Notes under the pieces: generated by a model
The model's input: the letters and a program-made list of their open reading frames with translations, nothing else
Database searches by the model: none
What the model was told of the DNA's origin: nothing
Shown: piece by piece, positions 49,301 to 61,690 of the stretch
Position numbering within the stretch: the stretch's first letter is position 1
How the letters are laid out: each line of letters opens with the position of its first letter
Assembly (NCBI GenBank): GCA_001953115.1
Contig: LSSL01000380.1
Location: 1-64,000 of the forward strand
DNA length: 64,000 nucleotides
DNA from: Smittium mucronatum
Lineage: Eukaryota > Kickxellomycota > Harpellomycetes > Harpellales > Legeriomycetaceae
Reading direction: 5' to 3'
Position numbers and translations under genes: made by a program

Positions 49301-51337
49301 GAAGAAAAATTAGATAATTTTTTATAAGTTAGAATGAAAAAAAATTATTGGATTGCAAGAAATCTTAAAAATTTAGTTTTGATATGCATGATAAAAAAAT
49401 GTTTCTGAAAATAAATAAATTAAGAGAAAAAAATGAAAGGGTTAAATTTTTTTCACTATAAAAACTTCAAAAAAATTTATAGCACTGTCGTTATATTAAA
49501 AAAAAGAAAAATGTATTAATTACTAAATAATCCTGTTTAATAAAAATAGAAGGAAGATATTTTTTTCGTAGTAGATTGAAGCCAAAAAGATCCTAATTTA
49601 GAATATAAGGAAGTAAAAAAATAAATATATTAAAAGATCTTATTTCAATTTTCTTAAATTATAAAGAAAAGATCCATTCTACTTTCAAAATTTTTTTTCT
49701 TTAATAGTCAACTGAAGTTTAAGAAGAAATAAAATCTTTTTAGCTTAAGGATATCGTATTATAATCAAAAAAAAGTTAGAGATATTATAAAATGATTGGT
49801 TTAAGTTTTAGAACTAGACTATTTTGAAACGAAAAATCAACACGTTTCTTTAATCTAAAAATGGCGTTTTTATTGTACAAAAAAATCAATGAAAAATCAA
49901 TTTACAATTATAAATAGTACAAGTAATTTAATCTAAAAATGAGTATAGTTATAAGTAAATATTTGGATTTTCATCTTTGCTTTGAATTTTATAAAAAAAA
50001 ACGGTGATTTAAAGCCTACCAGCTTTTCCAATAGTTATAATATATTTGAATAATAAATAAAAAACACATCTATAAATATAAAAATAAAAATCTCAAAAAA
50101 TCAAAATTTTTAAAGAATTCAGAATATTTTCAGCAATGTTATTCAATAGGTGAGTTTATGACCATTAATTTTGATTTTTAATTTATCTAAATACATAATC
50201 CATAAAAAAATTTCACGCATCAATATTTAGTAGTTAATTTAATATTTTGGAGATAAAATATTCTAAAAAGCATAATATCATTTTCATTCTTGATCTAAAA
50301 ATAACATGTAATAAAGTAGACAAAAAAAATATTTCAAACAATAAAACAATAAAATTGAAATTATTCGAATATTTATGTTGAAAAATCTATTTTTTTCCAT
50401 TTTATTAATTTTTTCATAAATTTTAAAAAGCATGTGTAAAAAAAAAGATTAATATTAGTTCTATTTTTATAATAACCATAAAATAGATATCAATTAAGGA
50501 AATTTCAACAATGAGATTAAATTTAGTTAAAAAATCAATTTTTGGCGACTAATTTTAATTTTTTATATAAAAATATATGATATAAATAGTGAAGAGCAGG
50601 TTAAATTTTTAATGTATAAAATTTAATCGATTTAGATGAAATTCATTTCATAGGAGGTTTTAATTAAGAACTTTTTTCCTAATAAACTTTCAGGAGTAGA
50701 GGCTATTTTAAAAAATTTAAATATTTTTTTAAATTAAAAAAATTATCGGTAAAATGAATATGTATATCATAAAAAAATTTGATTATATTATTTTTGCATC
50801 TAATGATGATTAAAATTACTAATAAACTAATTTGAAGCATATTATTAGGTAGATTATATATTTATTTCATAAAAAATAGTATGATGAAGTTAATTTAAAT
50901 TGTTAAATTGTAAGTATTAATAAAAATTAATGTTCTAGTTTTATATTTAGCCATAGTTTTTATATCTGTATTGGGAATTTTTTTTCCAGATATTATAAAA
51001 AAGCAAGTATATACGTTTTATCATCTTTAATTTGAAAATTTTATAGAATTTGAAAAGATAAGAACAATAAATAATATAAATAATATAATTTTTAATTTTA
51101 CTGCACTAAAAATATGATATTAAACATATCCTCCAGCCATTATATCAGTATTTATAGATATGTGTATATTATTGATATGAGATATAAATTATATATATAT
51201 ATATTCCTCATCAAAAAAAAATGAAATGTCAATAGATCTTGAAGTATTATAATGTATCATAGAGAATAATTAATGTTTTTTAAAAATAGAATTTAATATT
51301 TACCATTATTTCTAAAAAAATTTTGGGCACACTCTTT
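40325..51337. other. 11-kb extremely AT-rich gene desert
   Basis: No gene, RNA or clear transposon could be supported. Open frames are short, Lys/Asn/Phe/Ile-rich and without motifs (for example 42032-42223 minus, 44896-45111 plus, 45159-45416 minus). Homopolymer runs and AT repeats dominate. Confidence 0.55.
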
Positions 51338-51577
51338 TCATTTTTTTATAAAATTAAAAATATATTTTGCACCTTTTAATTGTTTAGATTTTTCAGAGTT
51401 TTCATTAAAACGACCTTGTCCAAAATTTTGGATTTTATTCAGGGAATAATTAAAAAAATCCAAGGATTTCCCCCTTTTATTGGTATATAATGGATAAAAA
51501 TAATTTTCACATAAAAAACCATTTAAACTGGAAATTATTTGATGAGTTTTATATAGCGAGATTGGTTTTTTTTGCAC
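51338..51577 (-). pseudogene. Possible MULE transposase fragment
   Basis: A minus-strand frame reads KTHQIISSLNGFLCENYFYP followed by LYTNKRGKSLDFF. The MULE core between the first and second catalytic Asp commonly reads QxYxIHGxxxxxxxPLxxxLLxNKxxxxY, and the order of QII, NGF, PL and NKRGKS fits. The rest is unrecognisable and no Asp motif is present, so this is a weak assignment. Confidence 0.3.
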
Positions 51578-53495
51578 ACTTTTATTGCATTATGTATGAG
51601 TCATTTAAAAAAATTGATATAGATTATGATTTCAGGACATTAACATAACACAAATTTTGCATTCTGGATTAAATAGCTATTCTCCATAATTGTTACTTTT
51701 TGTGTCAAATAGAAATTTTATAGTTTTTCCAAAATACAAAAATTTATATCCATGTCTTATTGTTTTATTTTAAGCTTCCAAAAAGTATGCAAAATTGCCA
51801 GTAAATGAAATTTAAATTGGCCAATATTCCTGACGCTATAAATCACATTTTGGATGCTTTTTAAGTTTCATTGGTTTTGAAAGATAAAAAAAATTCTTGT
51901 TGATATCAATATTTAATGACATCTTTAAGTTTTTTTCTTTTTTTATTGAATAAATATAAATCAAATTCAAGATTTAAGAAAAATAAAATAATAAAAAAAT
52001 AAAAATTAACAAGGATAATTCCTTGGTGGCTCATAAGTTTTTTTATTATAAGGCAATGTATTTTCAGCAGTAAAATATTACAGAATTTCTGCTTTGTTTT
52101 TATGATGTGGAGCTGAAGTTATTATTGATATATTTTATTATATCCAAAGCGGATTAATTCAGTTCGATACTTTTGAATATTTTTAATGGAGGTTGGATTC
52201 CACAATATTTCTATAAATGAATTTTGCGTATAAAAAAAATACCAATCTTTGGTGTAAGAATAATAAAATCTTGAGTTGTTTTAATTAAAAATTATTTTGA
52301 GATGATTGAAAGTATCAATATAGAAAGGTGGAAAGAAAAAATATTTTCTTGTCAATGATAAACATAATTAATACCATTTTAACTTATTTTTCAGGTTCAT
52401 ACATATTAAATCAAAAAAACTATAAAAAAAAATATTCGAAAAAATCGAATAGGTCTTATTAATTAAATATTATATTGTTGAAAGTAATATTACTGAAATG
52501 AAATATATCAGTCCCTAGTGTTATAATTTTAATTACATATGATTTATTCTTTTTTTTTTTTTTCGTTTTTCTTTCTGAAAAACGAAAAATTCAAGAAACT
52601 GCATTTACAAACTTGAGAAATTGGCCCCTCTGCATTAATACATTTCTATCAAAAAATCTTAACGCTGTATTGAGTTGATGATATTTTTATCTATTCTTTA
52701 ATTCGTTCAACTTTTATGCCGTTCATTTGTAGTTAAATATTAAAACTTCAGGATTTTTGCGTATTGCCGAAGTCAGCTCATCCAGAGTCTATTGAAATTT
52801 TTTTGAGTGCAATTGCCAGTCAATATAAATATATGATCAAAGCAAATTTTAAATAAAGGTATAATAATATCCATCAAATTAAGAGTAATTATTTTGGGGA
52901 TTTAGAAAATTGTGTTTTTGACCGCCTAATGTTTAATTTTACCAAAGAGAAAATTATTTTCTAATCATATATATTTTTCTATTGAAGAAATAAATATTTG
53001 TAAAATTCAAAAACTAGTATTATGGGATGTTCAAGGAAGAATATTGCAACTTACATCTAGTTTTATTAATAACTAGATTGGGTAGTCTGATTATCAATTT
53101 GTTTACTGAAAAAAAAAGGTTTGATCAATACGGTTTTTACCAGAAACTTTTTTGTTGCAAAATAATAATAAGTGATTTGTTTCAAGTACGATTTTCTTGA
53201 AATGATCTGATACCGAATCATGTTCTTTTTTGTTAGAAGCTACTTTGCGCTATACTATTTTCCCAAAATAGATTTCAATTAAAAAACCTGTATATAATTA
53301 TATAATAAAGCTCGAGTGCAATTCAATTTATTCTGAATCAATTCCCATAGCAGAGAAATGCTTAATTATTCTCCAAATAATTTTAAACCATAAAGCTTTC
53401 AATAGTAAGATTTACAGACTATTACAGGATTGAGAATAAAATCCGCAGAATTTAACAATAATCTTTAACGCGTTTCTCCCAAAAGATTTATAGTA
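51578..53495. other. AT-rich intergenic region upstream of glutamate dehydrogenase
   Basis: No gene recognised. It should contain distal promoter elements of the glutamate dehydrogenase gene. Confidence 0.5.
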
Positions 53496-53630
53496 CCAAT
53501 AAAATATGTATGTTTTTTTCAAAAGCAATGTTCATTGTTTAATCAGTTTTTATACATAACTCTATTATTACCTCTTTCTACTATGTTATTATGAAAAAAA
53601 GATTTTTTCGCGGAAAAAAAAGTATAAATA
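53496..53630 (+). promoter_or_regulatory. Likely promoter of glutamate dehydrogenase: CCAAT and TATA boxes
   Basis: CCAAT at 53496-53500 and TATAAATA at 53623-53630, the latter 109 bp before the ATG. The TATA-to-ATG distance is close to that of the PDH gene, which supports both calls. Confidence 0.55.
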
Positions 53631-53738
53631 GAGGCACATTTACGAGCAGATATGGAAAACAAAAACTACAGCAGAGTGATCTGAGAGAAAAAAGAATAAG
53701 TTTTTAAATTATCTTGAATTTATAAAAGCGAGAAAAAA

Positions 53739-55175
53739 ATGCCAGTTTCAGTTACCCAAAGAAGTGAAAACTCTCACATCTTGGAGCTCAAGGCCAAAGC
53801 CTATTCCACTTCCCACTCAGGCGTCGCCAAGAAAGCACCCGAGCAGCAGGTCGAGGATCTGAGACGTGCTGTTCATGCTAGGAATGAAGGCGAGAGAGAA
53901 TTCTTGGATGCAGTGGATGAAGTTTTGAACACTTTGAGACCATTGTTGGTTAAGTACCCTCAGTATATTGAGCCATTTGAGCGTCTTGTTGAGCCTGAGA
54001 GACAGATCGCATTCAGAGTTTCGTGGATCGACGATAATGGAAATCAGGTTGTTAATCGCGGTTATCGTGTTCAAGCAAATTCTGCGTTGGGACCTTACAA
54101 AGGGGGACTAAGATTCCATAAGGACTTGAACATGTCCGTTGTCAAGAGCTTAGCATTTGAGCAGGTGTTCAAAAACTCTTTGACTAACTTGTTAATTGGT
54201 GCGGCAAAAGGCGGATCTGACTTTGACCCAACCGGTAGATCTGATGGAGAAGTAATGAGGTTCTGCCAGTCTTTTATGACTGAGCTGTATCGCTATCTTG
54301 GGCCAGATACTGACATACCATCTGGGGACATAAATGTTGGTAGCCGTGAGATTGGATATTTATTTGGTCAGTACAAGCGTTTGACGAACCATTTTAATGG
54401 GGCATTTACCGGAAAGGATCTTAACTGGGGTGGATCTAATATAAGACCAGAAGCTACTGGGTACGGACTAGTATATTTTTCCGAGTACTACTGTAATCAT
54501 CGCCGTATTTCCTTGAAAGGTCATAAGAGCATCGTTTCGGGATCTGGAAACGTTGCGATTTACACAGTGGAGAAATTGCTAGACCTTGGATCAATCCCAC
54601 TGACACTCAGTGATTCCAACGGATATATTTATGAGCCTGCAGGGTTCACCAGGAAGGATTTGGAGTTCATTAAAGAACTTAGAATCTCACAAAACGGCTA
54701 TTTGCAGCAATACACTGCCTACTCAAAGACCGCCAAGTACTTCCCCAATGAAAAACCATTTACCGTAAAAGCGGATTTTGCATTCCCATGCGCTATTCAA
54801 GGAGAGATTACATTAAATGAAGCCAGCACGCTCGCTAAGAACGGAATCAAAGGAGTTTTTGAAGGGGCCAATCTTCCAAGCAGTAATGAAGCTATATCAT
54901 TCTTCAAGAAGAATCAAATATTGTTTGCTCCAGGAAAGGCCGCAAACGCGGGTGGAGTCGCAGTTTCCGGTTTGGAGATGATACAAAACTCTCAGCGTCA
55001 ACAATGGTCCAAGGAAGTGGTTGATGAAAAGCTTAGATTAATCATGAAGGATATATTTGACACCAGTTTGAAGGCTGCTAATGACTTTGGATACACTGAC
55101 GATATTCAAGCAGGGGCTAACATTGCAGGTTTCTTGAAAGTTGCTGATTCTATGATCCAACAGGGAAACGTTTAA
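53739..55175 (+). CDS. GDH1: NADP-type glutamate dehydrogenase (class I, hexameric)
   Basis: Single exon of 478 residues; ATG in an AAAA context after a TATA box. It interconverts 2-oxoglutarate plus ammonium with glutamate and is the main ammonium-assimilating enzyme of many fungi. Visible motifs: GPYKGGLRFH (about 119-125, substrate Lys), GAAKGGSDFDP (about 155, catalytic Lys), IPSGDINVGSREIGYLFGQY (about 190-210, catalytic Asp), LNWGGSNIRPEATGYGLVYF, the Rossmann GSGNVA (about 268) and KAANAGGVAVSGLEM. In the catalytic Asp segment the usual GDIGVGGREIG is GDINVGSREIG, two substitutions outside the catalytic residue. The N-terminus is about 40 residues longer than the compact yeast enzyme. 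Predicted cytosolic. The NADP preference is inferred from family. Confidence 0.95.
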   Translation: MPVSVTQRSENSHILELKAKAYSTSHSGVAKKAPEQQVEDLRRAVHARNEGEREFLDAVDEVLNTLRPLLVKYPQYIEPFERLVEPERQIAFRVSWIDDNGNQVVNRGYRVQANSALGPYKGGLRFHKDLNMSVVKSLAFEQVFKNSLTNLLIGAAKGGSDFDPTGRSDGEVMRFCQSFMTELYRYLGPDTDIPSGDINVGSREIGYLFGQYKRLTNHFNGAFTGKDLNWGGSNIRPEATGYGLVYFSEYYCNHRRISLKGHKSIVSGSGNVAIYTVEKLLDLGSIPLTLSDSNGYIYEPAGFTRKDLEFIKELRISQNGYLQQYTAYSKTAKYFPNEKPFTVKADFAFPCAIQGEITLNEASTLAKNGIKGVFEGANLPSSNEAISFFKKNQILFAPGKAANAGGVAVSGLEMIQNSQRQQWSKEVVDEKLRLIMKDIFDTSLKAANDFGYTDDIQAGANIAGFLKVADSMIQQGNV

Positions 55176-56799
55176 AAAGTTTCTTGACAATTTAATTGCA
55201 TATGTTTAGCCTTTTATTTTTTAAAGTGCAGAGATTATTTTTTGAATTATATATTCAAAAGATCAATTAACTTGTATAATTTATTAAATGTTTTCAGTTA
55301 GTTAACATATGTGAAAGTGAATATTGAATAATTTTCTTGAAATTTCAGTAATATTATGAAGTTGAAAAAAATTTATGTTTGAATAAGTTCATTTACCTTA
55401 AAGTTCAAGTAAATAATATTGGCTGATTTTTAGGCCATCCAAAAATCTCTAGACTAATTTCATATCATTTTCTAAAAAAAAATTTCTTGTAAGAAAAAAC
55501 TTATTAGCCCAAGCATATTTTTACGAACTAAAATATATTTAATTCACTAAATATTTATTAATTCTTCACTTTATGTCACAAGTTATAAGTTAAGTCTTAT
55601 GCGCTTAATAGACTAAAAAAATACACTCTTATATGGGGAACTTCTTATACATACTAGATTTTTTTATATTAAAAGTTCCTACTTCCTTTTTAGCTCTTTC
55701 TTGATTCAAAATAGTGTCATATCCATTAATTTACACTAACAGCTTAGATTAGTCTAACTTCACTATTTATCTAATGGTATATAAATATTATTAATCTAAT
55801 GCTAAAATTGAAAAAAAAAGAGATGTTTTTTGTACCATCAGCCCTGAAATAGTATAAGAATTAAACCCTCCCATATCCCAAAATAAGTGAATTTCCACTT
55901 AAATGATTATCAAATTCAATTTTACTGTTAAAATGATTCAGCGAACTAAAAATACGAATGATTATTTTTAAATATTTACTCTTTAACTCTTAACGTCCAG
56001 AGGTCTTTTCTCGCTCCGATTATCTGTAAATTTATTGATATGGCTAGATAAATCATAAAATTTTAATATGAACTTCAACTCAGAATAAATTTTAAACATC
56101 AATTAGATTGATATTATTTTAATGAAATAATTTGTTCACCATGAAATGAACTTCATCCATATTATAATCTTCTCTTTATTCTCCAATGTGTGGAAGGTAT
56201 CTCGATTTTCAGAATTTTCAATAAATATAATTAATGATAGCAAAGATTTGACCAACAATGATTAATTAATCAAGGGAGAAATCAAAAAAACATAAATATT
56301 GGAGATAAAAACGGTACATAATATTCCACCTGCGGAGAAGGAGTAATAGGAGTAGTAGTTTATAAAAATAAATCTTTAATCAAGTAATCTAATTTTGTGA
56401 GGGTTAGTATACCCAACGTTACTGATTTACTGGTTTGACCTGGGTTATCATATAGAGCAAATTCTGAAGCCATATTAATCATGAAAAAATGGCTAATTTA
56501 GTTGACAATTTTTAAAATTGTAGATAAAAATATCTTAGTCAAAATAAAAACTACACCCAAGAGACTGAAAATTATAATAAGGCTTGAAATGTAGAACTAA
56601 ACACATATCAAGCAGCCTAAAATTAGAATAATGATTGGATAGCTAAATATCAAGCAAGATGATCCAATGGGGCGAAATTAAAGTTAAAGTAATTAACAAG
56701 GAATATTTATTGAATCAATATGTTACCGAAGCAATTAAAACAACAATCATAAGCGAAATCAAGAAGACTCATAAGTTTAGAACTGCTAAAATCATACTA
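55176..56799. other. Convergent intergenic region between GDH and the complex I gene
   Basis: Contains the 3' ends of both flanking genes. No further gene, tRNA or repeat is recognisable. Confidence 0.55.
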
Positions 56800-57602
56800 C
56801 TAACGATAGCTTTGTTCGGCTCGAATGTTTCTACTGATTTCCACCTCCCATTTGTCACCATTTTCCAAAAGTTTCTCTTTATTGTAAATAAGTTCCTCGC
56901 GGGTTTCAGTAGAGTATTCGAAATTTGGACCTTCGACAATAGCATCAACAGGGCATGCTTCTTGGCAAAGCCCACAAAATATACATTTGGTCATATCAAT
57001 ATCATATCGAACAGTTCTTCTAGATCCGTCTTCTCTTGGTTCCGATTCAATAGTAATGGCTTGAGCAGGACAAATAGCCTCACACAACTTACAAGATATG
57101 CAACGCTCTTCACCACTTGGATAACGTCTCAAAGCATGTTCTCCTCTGAAACGAGCACTGAGTGGTCCTTTCTCCCAGGGATAAAAGATTGTGAAGGGTT
57201 CGGTAAAAAAGGCTTGCAAGACAATCCATCCACCTCTAAGAATTTCAGTCATTAGCAATTGTTTAGCACTAAAATCGAAGAAACTGTCAGTTTTTTCACG
57301 TTCTGCCCAAGATTCGTACGGAATTTGAAAATCTGAATTTTGTTTTTTGATTTCGCTTTTGTTTGAATTAAGATTAAGTTCTCGTGTAGCAGAAAAGCTT
57401 CTCACTAAAAATTAAAATATCTCAATTAAAATAAACATAAAATTGTGAAAAAATCCTGTATAACGAGTATCAAAAGAGAAAAAATAAATCAAAAAATAGA
57501 AAATGAAAATGAATTACTGTTTTGAGAACCAAAACGAAATCCGATGCTCGCTGAGAGCCTAGGAATTCGGAGCAATCGAACACTAGAAACAGCTGGATTC
57601 AT
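56800..57602 (-). CDS. NADH:ubiquinone oxidoreductase 23-kDa iron-sulfur subunit (TYKY/NUO8)
   Basis: Two exons, 57518-57602 and 56800-57404. The 113-bp GT-AG intron interrupts the AT|G of an internal Met, and the product has 229 residues. The N-terminus ([20 protein letters not shown]) is an Arg/Ser-rich mitochondrial presequence and is found only when this first exon is added. Two [4Fe-4S] motifs are intact: [16 protein letters not shown] and [16 protein letters not shown]. The segment [34 protein letters not shown] and the tail [20 protein letters not shown] are family hallmarks. The subunit carries clusters N6a and N6b in the peripheral arm of mitochondrial complex I, passing electrons towards ubiquinone. 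It converges with the glutamate dehydrogenase gene. Confidence 0.96.
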
Positions 57603-58481
57603 ACTAAAAAACAAATAGACAATAAAGTGTTTATATAACAGCCAGGAAATTTAAAATTAAATAAAATTGTATGCAAAAAATAATGAGAATAGAGTTCTAA
57701 ATGCTAGATATCTGGAATACTACTCACTTGTATCTCCTACGCGGACTAAAAAGTGGATACAATCTATAAATATTTACCTGTAATTGGTAAGCTTGAAAGG
57801 TCAAAAGTCGGTCACTCTTTCAGTTGCCGTTTAATAATTATAAGTGATCTATGTGACATTATTAACTGAAATTTTTATAGGATAGATAATATTTAATTTA
57901 ATTTTTACCCAATGATCAAATGAAAAATAATCAATTCTATTTAAAGAAAACGTTATCCAATAATTATTTAATTAGCATTTAACTGCAATAAACAATCAAA
58001 GAATGCCAATGGAATATAGTAACATTTATCATGTTAATCATGGTATCACTATGGTTCATACGATACGGAAATCCAAACAGATTAATTTAATATCGTATGT
58101 CAGTCTTTTAAATTTAGCCATATAAAACCTCGCTCAAATTTTGGCCAATTAGTGACTTTAAATATATTATAAACTAACAAATTAGCAGTCAAGTATACTT
58201 TTTTAATCATCCTAAATAGCTAATATTTACGCTAACTTAATATATTCTATAGTTTAGTTACATCTTATTGGCTAATTTTTCATGAGTCGTTCAATAGACT
58301 TATCAAATTGAAGTAAATGGTGCACTCAGATTTATATGAGCTAATGATAGGGGTAATTATAATGCCATCGACTAGAAGATTTTAAATTCCACGAATAGAA
58401 ATTCGAAATAATATATTATCTTTATCCGACCTTAGTCTTAATCAGCCAAACCGTAATTGTTCTTTGTTCAATCAAAATTCC
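57603..58481. other. Intergenic, promoter side of the complex I gene
   Basis: Several CCAAT/ATTGG pentamers occur here (for example near 57784, 58145 and 58268), compatible with a Hap-type respiratory promoter, but no TATA box is distinct. No gene. Confidence 0.4.
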
Positions 58482-58809
58482 TCCTAAGAGTGAAATGCCT
58501 TGCCATGGTTTAGGTGCTTAATAGCGTACTTTTCGAAGTACACTAGACTAAAGTCTCACGCAGAGTCGTACTATTCTTGGTTGGGAGTAGTTGAGTCAGC
58601 TCACAGCGATTCGGAGGACAGCGATTCACGAGGAGGACCATCTCGAAACAGGAGGAGCGGATCGTTTAGCACAGCTGAGAAATAGATAAGTGCACAAGTC
58701 CAGCGTTCGACGGTCAGACGGATCTCAGCGTCCAACAGCTATTTGTAGGAAAGCCATGTAGATCAATCCCACGTTTGAGTAGGGGCCTAATTTTATTAAT
58801 CCTGTTAGA

Positions 58810-58995
58810 AGTAGGCTCTGACTAGGAGCTCAGTAGATTCTAATGGACTATTGTTCATTGACAAAGATTTAATTCTTGATTGCGTGTAACCTCAGTCATC
58901 CAGCCTACTTGAAGCGAAGCCAGGGTGGGTCTTCGGTTGGTAGATTGCACCATTTTCTAGATGGTATGCAGCCGGTAGTCCGGCAGAGGAGCTTA
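58810..58995 (+). repeat. 186-bp segment duplicated exactly across the assembly gap (left copy)
   Basis: Matches 59364-59549 on the far side of the N run, base for base as far as I can read. Confidence 0.9.
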
Positions 58996-59363
58996 NNNNN
59001 NNNNNNNNNNNNNNNNNNNNNNNNNNNNNNNNNNNNNNNNNNNNNNNNNNNNNNNNNNNNNNNNNNNNNNNNNNNNNNNNNNNNNNNNNNNNNNNNNNNN
59101 NNNNNNNNNNNNNNNNNNNNNNNNNNNNNNNNNNNNNNNNNNNNNNNNNNNNNNNNNNNNNNNNNNNNNNNNNNNNNNNNNNNNNNNNNNNNNNNNNNNN
59201 NNNNNNNNNNNNNNNNNNNNNNNNNNNNNNNNNNNNNNNNNNNNNNNNNNNNNNNNNNNNNNNNNNNNNNNNNNNNNNNNNNNNNNNNNNNNNNNNNNNN
59301 NNNNNNNNNNNNNNNNNNNNNNNNNNNNNNNNNNNNNNNNNNNNNNNNNNNNNNNNNNNNNNN
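58996..59363. other. Assembly gap (368 N)
   Basis: Run of N inside repeat copy 3, flanked by exact 186-bp duplicates. Confidence 1.
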
Positions 59364-59549
59364 AGTAGGCTCTGACTAGGAGCTCAGTAGATTCTAATGG
59401 ACTATTGTTCATTGACAAAGATTTAATTCTTGATTGCGTGTAACCTCAGTCATCCAGCCTACTTGAAGCGAAGCCAGGGTGGGTCTTCGGTTGGTAGATT
59501 GCACCATTTTCTAGATGGTATGCAGCCGGTAGTCCGGCAGAGGAGCTTA
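59364..59549 (+). repeat. 186-bp segment duplicated exactly across the assembly gap (right copy)
   Basis: Exact repeat of 58810-58995; see that entry. Confidence 0.9.
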
Positions 59550-59652
59550 TTGTAGTTAGAATGATAGTCTTTTCTATACTTATTTTTCTTTTTTTCATAT
59601 TTTTTTAGTATAGTTTTTAATGATGTTATCTTACAATAAAATTCCGTGATAC

Positions 59653-60328
59653 GAAATTATAATACAAAGTATAAATATAAAGTTATTTGGAAGATTATTT
59701 TACCAAAGTGTTTCGTTTAAATGAGCTTTTTCAAAAATAAATACAATTTTATCCAACCAAATAAACACAAGTAAATACTTACGCGAATTTCGTACAATAA
59801 ATGCGGAATTAATTATACTCTGCTAAAATCAAAGGAGGATTTATGTAAGGTCTAAGAGGAAACCCCTGAAAAAGAAAATTTAAATGTAAAAAATTATTAA
59901 ATTCATAAAAACAAAAACAGCAAATTATATTGTTATTATAAAAATATATAAAGATAAATAGCTGAACTTATGACACTGAAATTATAATTAAATAGTAATA
60001 GTTTACAAAATTTAAAGATTATATTCTGTATAAAACCTTTATAATTAACCAGAAAACTATTTTTATTAGTGATTTTAGAATGATTGAGTGGAATTTGGTC
60101 GAAAATGGGGTATATGATAATCAAAAACAAATTTTGATGGTTGAATATTCCAAGAAATCAAAAAAATACTATTCAACTGTTTACCGTTGCTACAACTCTA
60201 AAAATTATTAAGTGTTTTTTAAAGCGAGAGTTGATAGGTTTGATAATAGAAGTATTAGAACATAAATAGTAAATGAACATCACCACGACTGTCATAGAGA
60301 CTCTAATCCTGATTAAAAAAAAGATATT
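59653..60328. other. AT-rich spacer between repeat copy 3 and the MULE relic
   Basis: No gene. It may include the unreadable N-terminal part or the 5' terminal repeat of the MULE that follows. Confidence 0.4.
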
Positions 60329-61690
60329 TTGGATCTTTTTAGTCTCGGGGTAAAATCTAGTATGATTAAAAGAAAACCCGAAAGTGATGGAATAATGCTG
60401 GAAATAACCAAAACACACAACAAAATCAATAACAATAAACGCATTTTCGTCAATGCGAGCCTAGTTACAACTGAAATTTTCGAAGAAAACAGCAAAAAAT
60501 ACTTTATGGGGTGTGATTCCAAATCACCCTATATTGCTGATAATTCTAGAGATATAGAAAACATAAGTACATTAATAACTTCAAAAAATCGAACAAATTT
60601 TTTAAAGAAGTCCTATAATCTTAATATATACTCTACATTCAAAAAAATATATGGATATTATCCTGTTATAATTACAGGAGTTACAGAAATAAGCCAAAAA
60701 TTCATCCCCATATCAATCTCGATTTTCAGTAGAGATGATAGGGAATAATATTTATGGAAACTTCAAAATTTAAAAATTTAATTAGAAAGCCATGTTTTAC
60801 TTTGGAGCATAAAAAACTTAGTATAAGACTCTGCTAAAAAAATAACAAATTCATTGTAGGAATTCGGTATAATTAATCAAAAAAAAATTGCTGGTTCCAT
60901 GTTGCTAAAAATTTTAGGATTATAATTGGAAAAAAAGAGGGGAATCAGTTTAAAATATTTTTGTATAATGATTTATGGGGGATGCAGCTTTTAGAAAACC
61001 AAGAAATATTCAATAAGGCCAAGGATTTATTTTTAGTTAAATGGAGGCACTTGGATATTAAAGGGACATCATATGCAAAATCGAAGATTTGTATTTCAAA
61101 TTAAATTCGAATTGGTATGAGGGTTATAATATATTTGGCATTTTCACTGAAAATGATCTTGAAAGATTTAAATAAAAATAAGGAAAAATATCAATCTTGG
61201 AAATCATCAAGCTTGCTCAATTTTTTAGATACTTCAATTAAAATAATCAATGATCTCGATATTTTTCCTTTTTCTTTAACCAAAAAAATATGTTATAACA
61301 ACATTCCATCATCGGTTTCAAGAAATTTTTATTTAAAGTACGTTTCAACTAATGAGAATAAAAAAAAAATTGTAATAAATACAGAAGATATTGGATCGGA
61401 TAGTTTAACTAGTCTTAAAAAAAGATTCGATGGGTTAAATTTTGAAACATTTAACAGTATCATGACAACATTTTCTGAAAATATATTTTTATTTGTTAAT
61501 GATACTATATCGCACTGGACAGATTTTTTTTTTCAGCTGCTACAATTTTCCGAAAAGAAAAAAGTGTACTAATTATGTTGGTATCTTAAAAAAAACAACT
61601 TCAAAAGCTAATATCGATTACATTGATTCATTAGAGAAAGTCAATAGGAAGACCAAAAAAAATAGAAAAAACCACAATTTAATATTTTAA
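60329..61690 (+). pseudogene. Near-complete but inactivated MULE transposase with SWIM zinc finger
   Basis: Read across three frames, this shows the full order of a MULE transposase. First is DNSRDIENISTLITSKNRTN, then IYSTFKKIYGYYPVIITGVT and FIPISISIFSRDDRE. The first catalytic Asp, expected in D-S-T-F, is Tyr here (TAC at 60629-60631). Next is NSNWYEGYNIFGIFTENDLE (61107-61166), the family's WxxG...TNNxxE segment. The C-terminal frame reads FSCYNFPKRKKCTNYVGI, a SWIM zinc finger in which one Cys and the His are lost, then KTKKNRKNHNLIF, resembling the terminal GRPKK motif. Stops and frame changes occur at about 60748, 61100, 61173 and 61572. The second catalytic Asp is not readable. It is non-functional; no terminal repeats were recognised. 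Confidence 0.7.

Larger units (their letters stand above)
58482..59652 (+). mobile_element. Retroposon-like interspersed repeat, copy 3 (contains an assembly gap)
   Basis: Same element and orientation as copy 2, from CTAAGAGTGAAATGCC to ATTCCGTGATAC, with the conserved GCCGG-tagt-CCGGC hairpin and the AATAAA near the 3' end. It is more diverged from copies 1 and 2 than they are from each other. No convincing target-site duplication is visible. The short frame at 58500-58685 shares the segment SRNRR with copy 2, but this only reflects nucleotide similarity. Confidence 0.75.

Noticed and set aside
56659..57255. 198-codon plus-strand frame over the complex I gene
   Set aside because: It is the antisense shadow of the NUO8 coding sequence, whose two [4Fe-4S] motifs are unambiguous.
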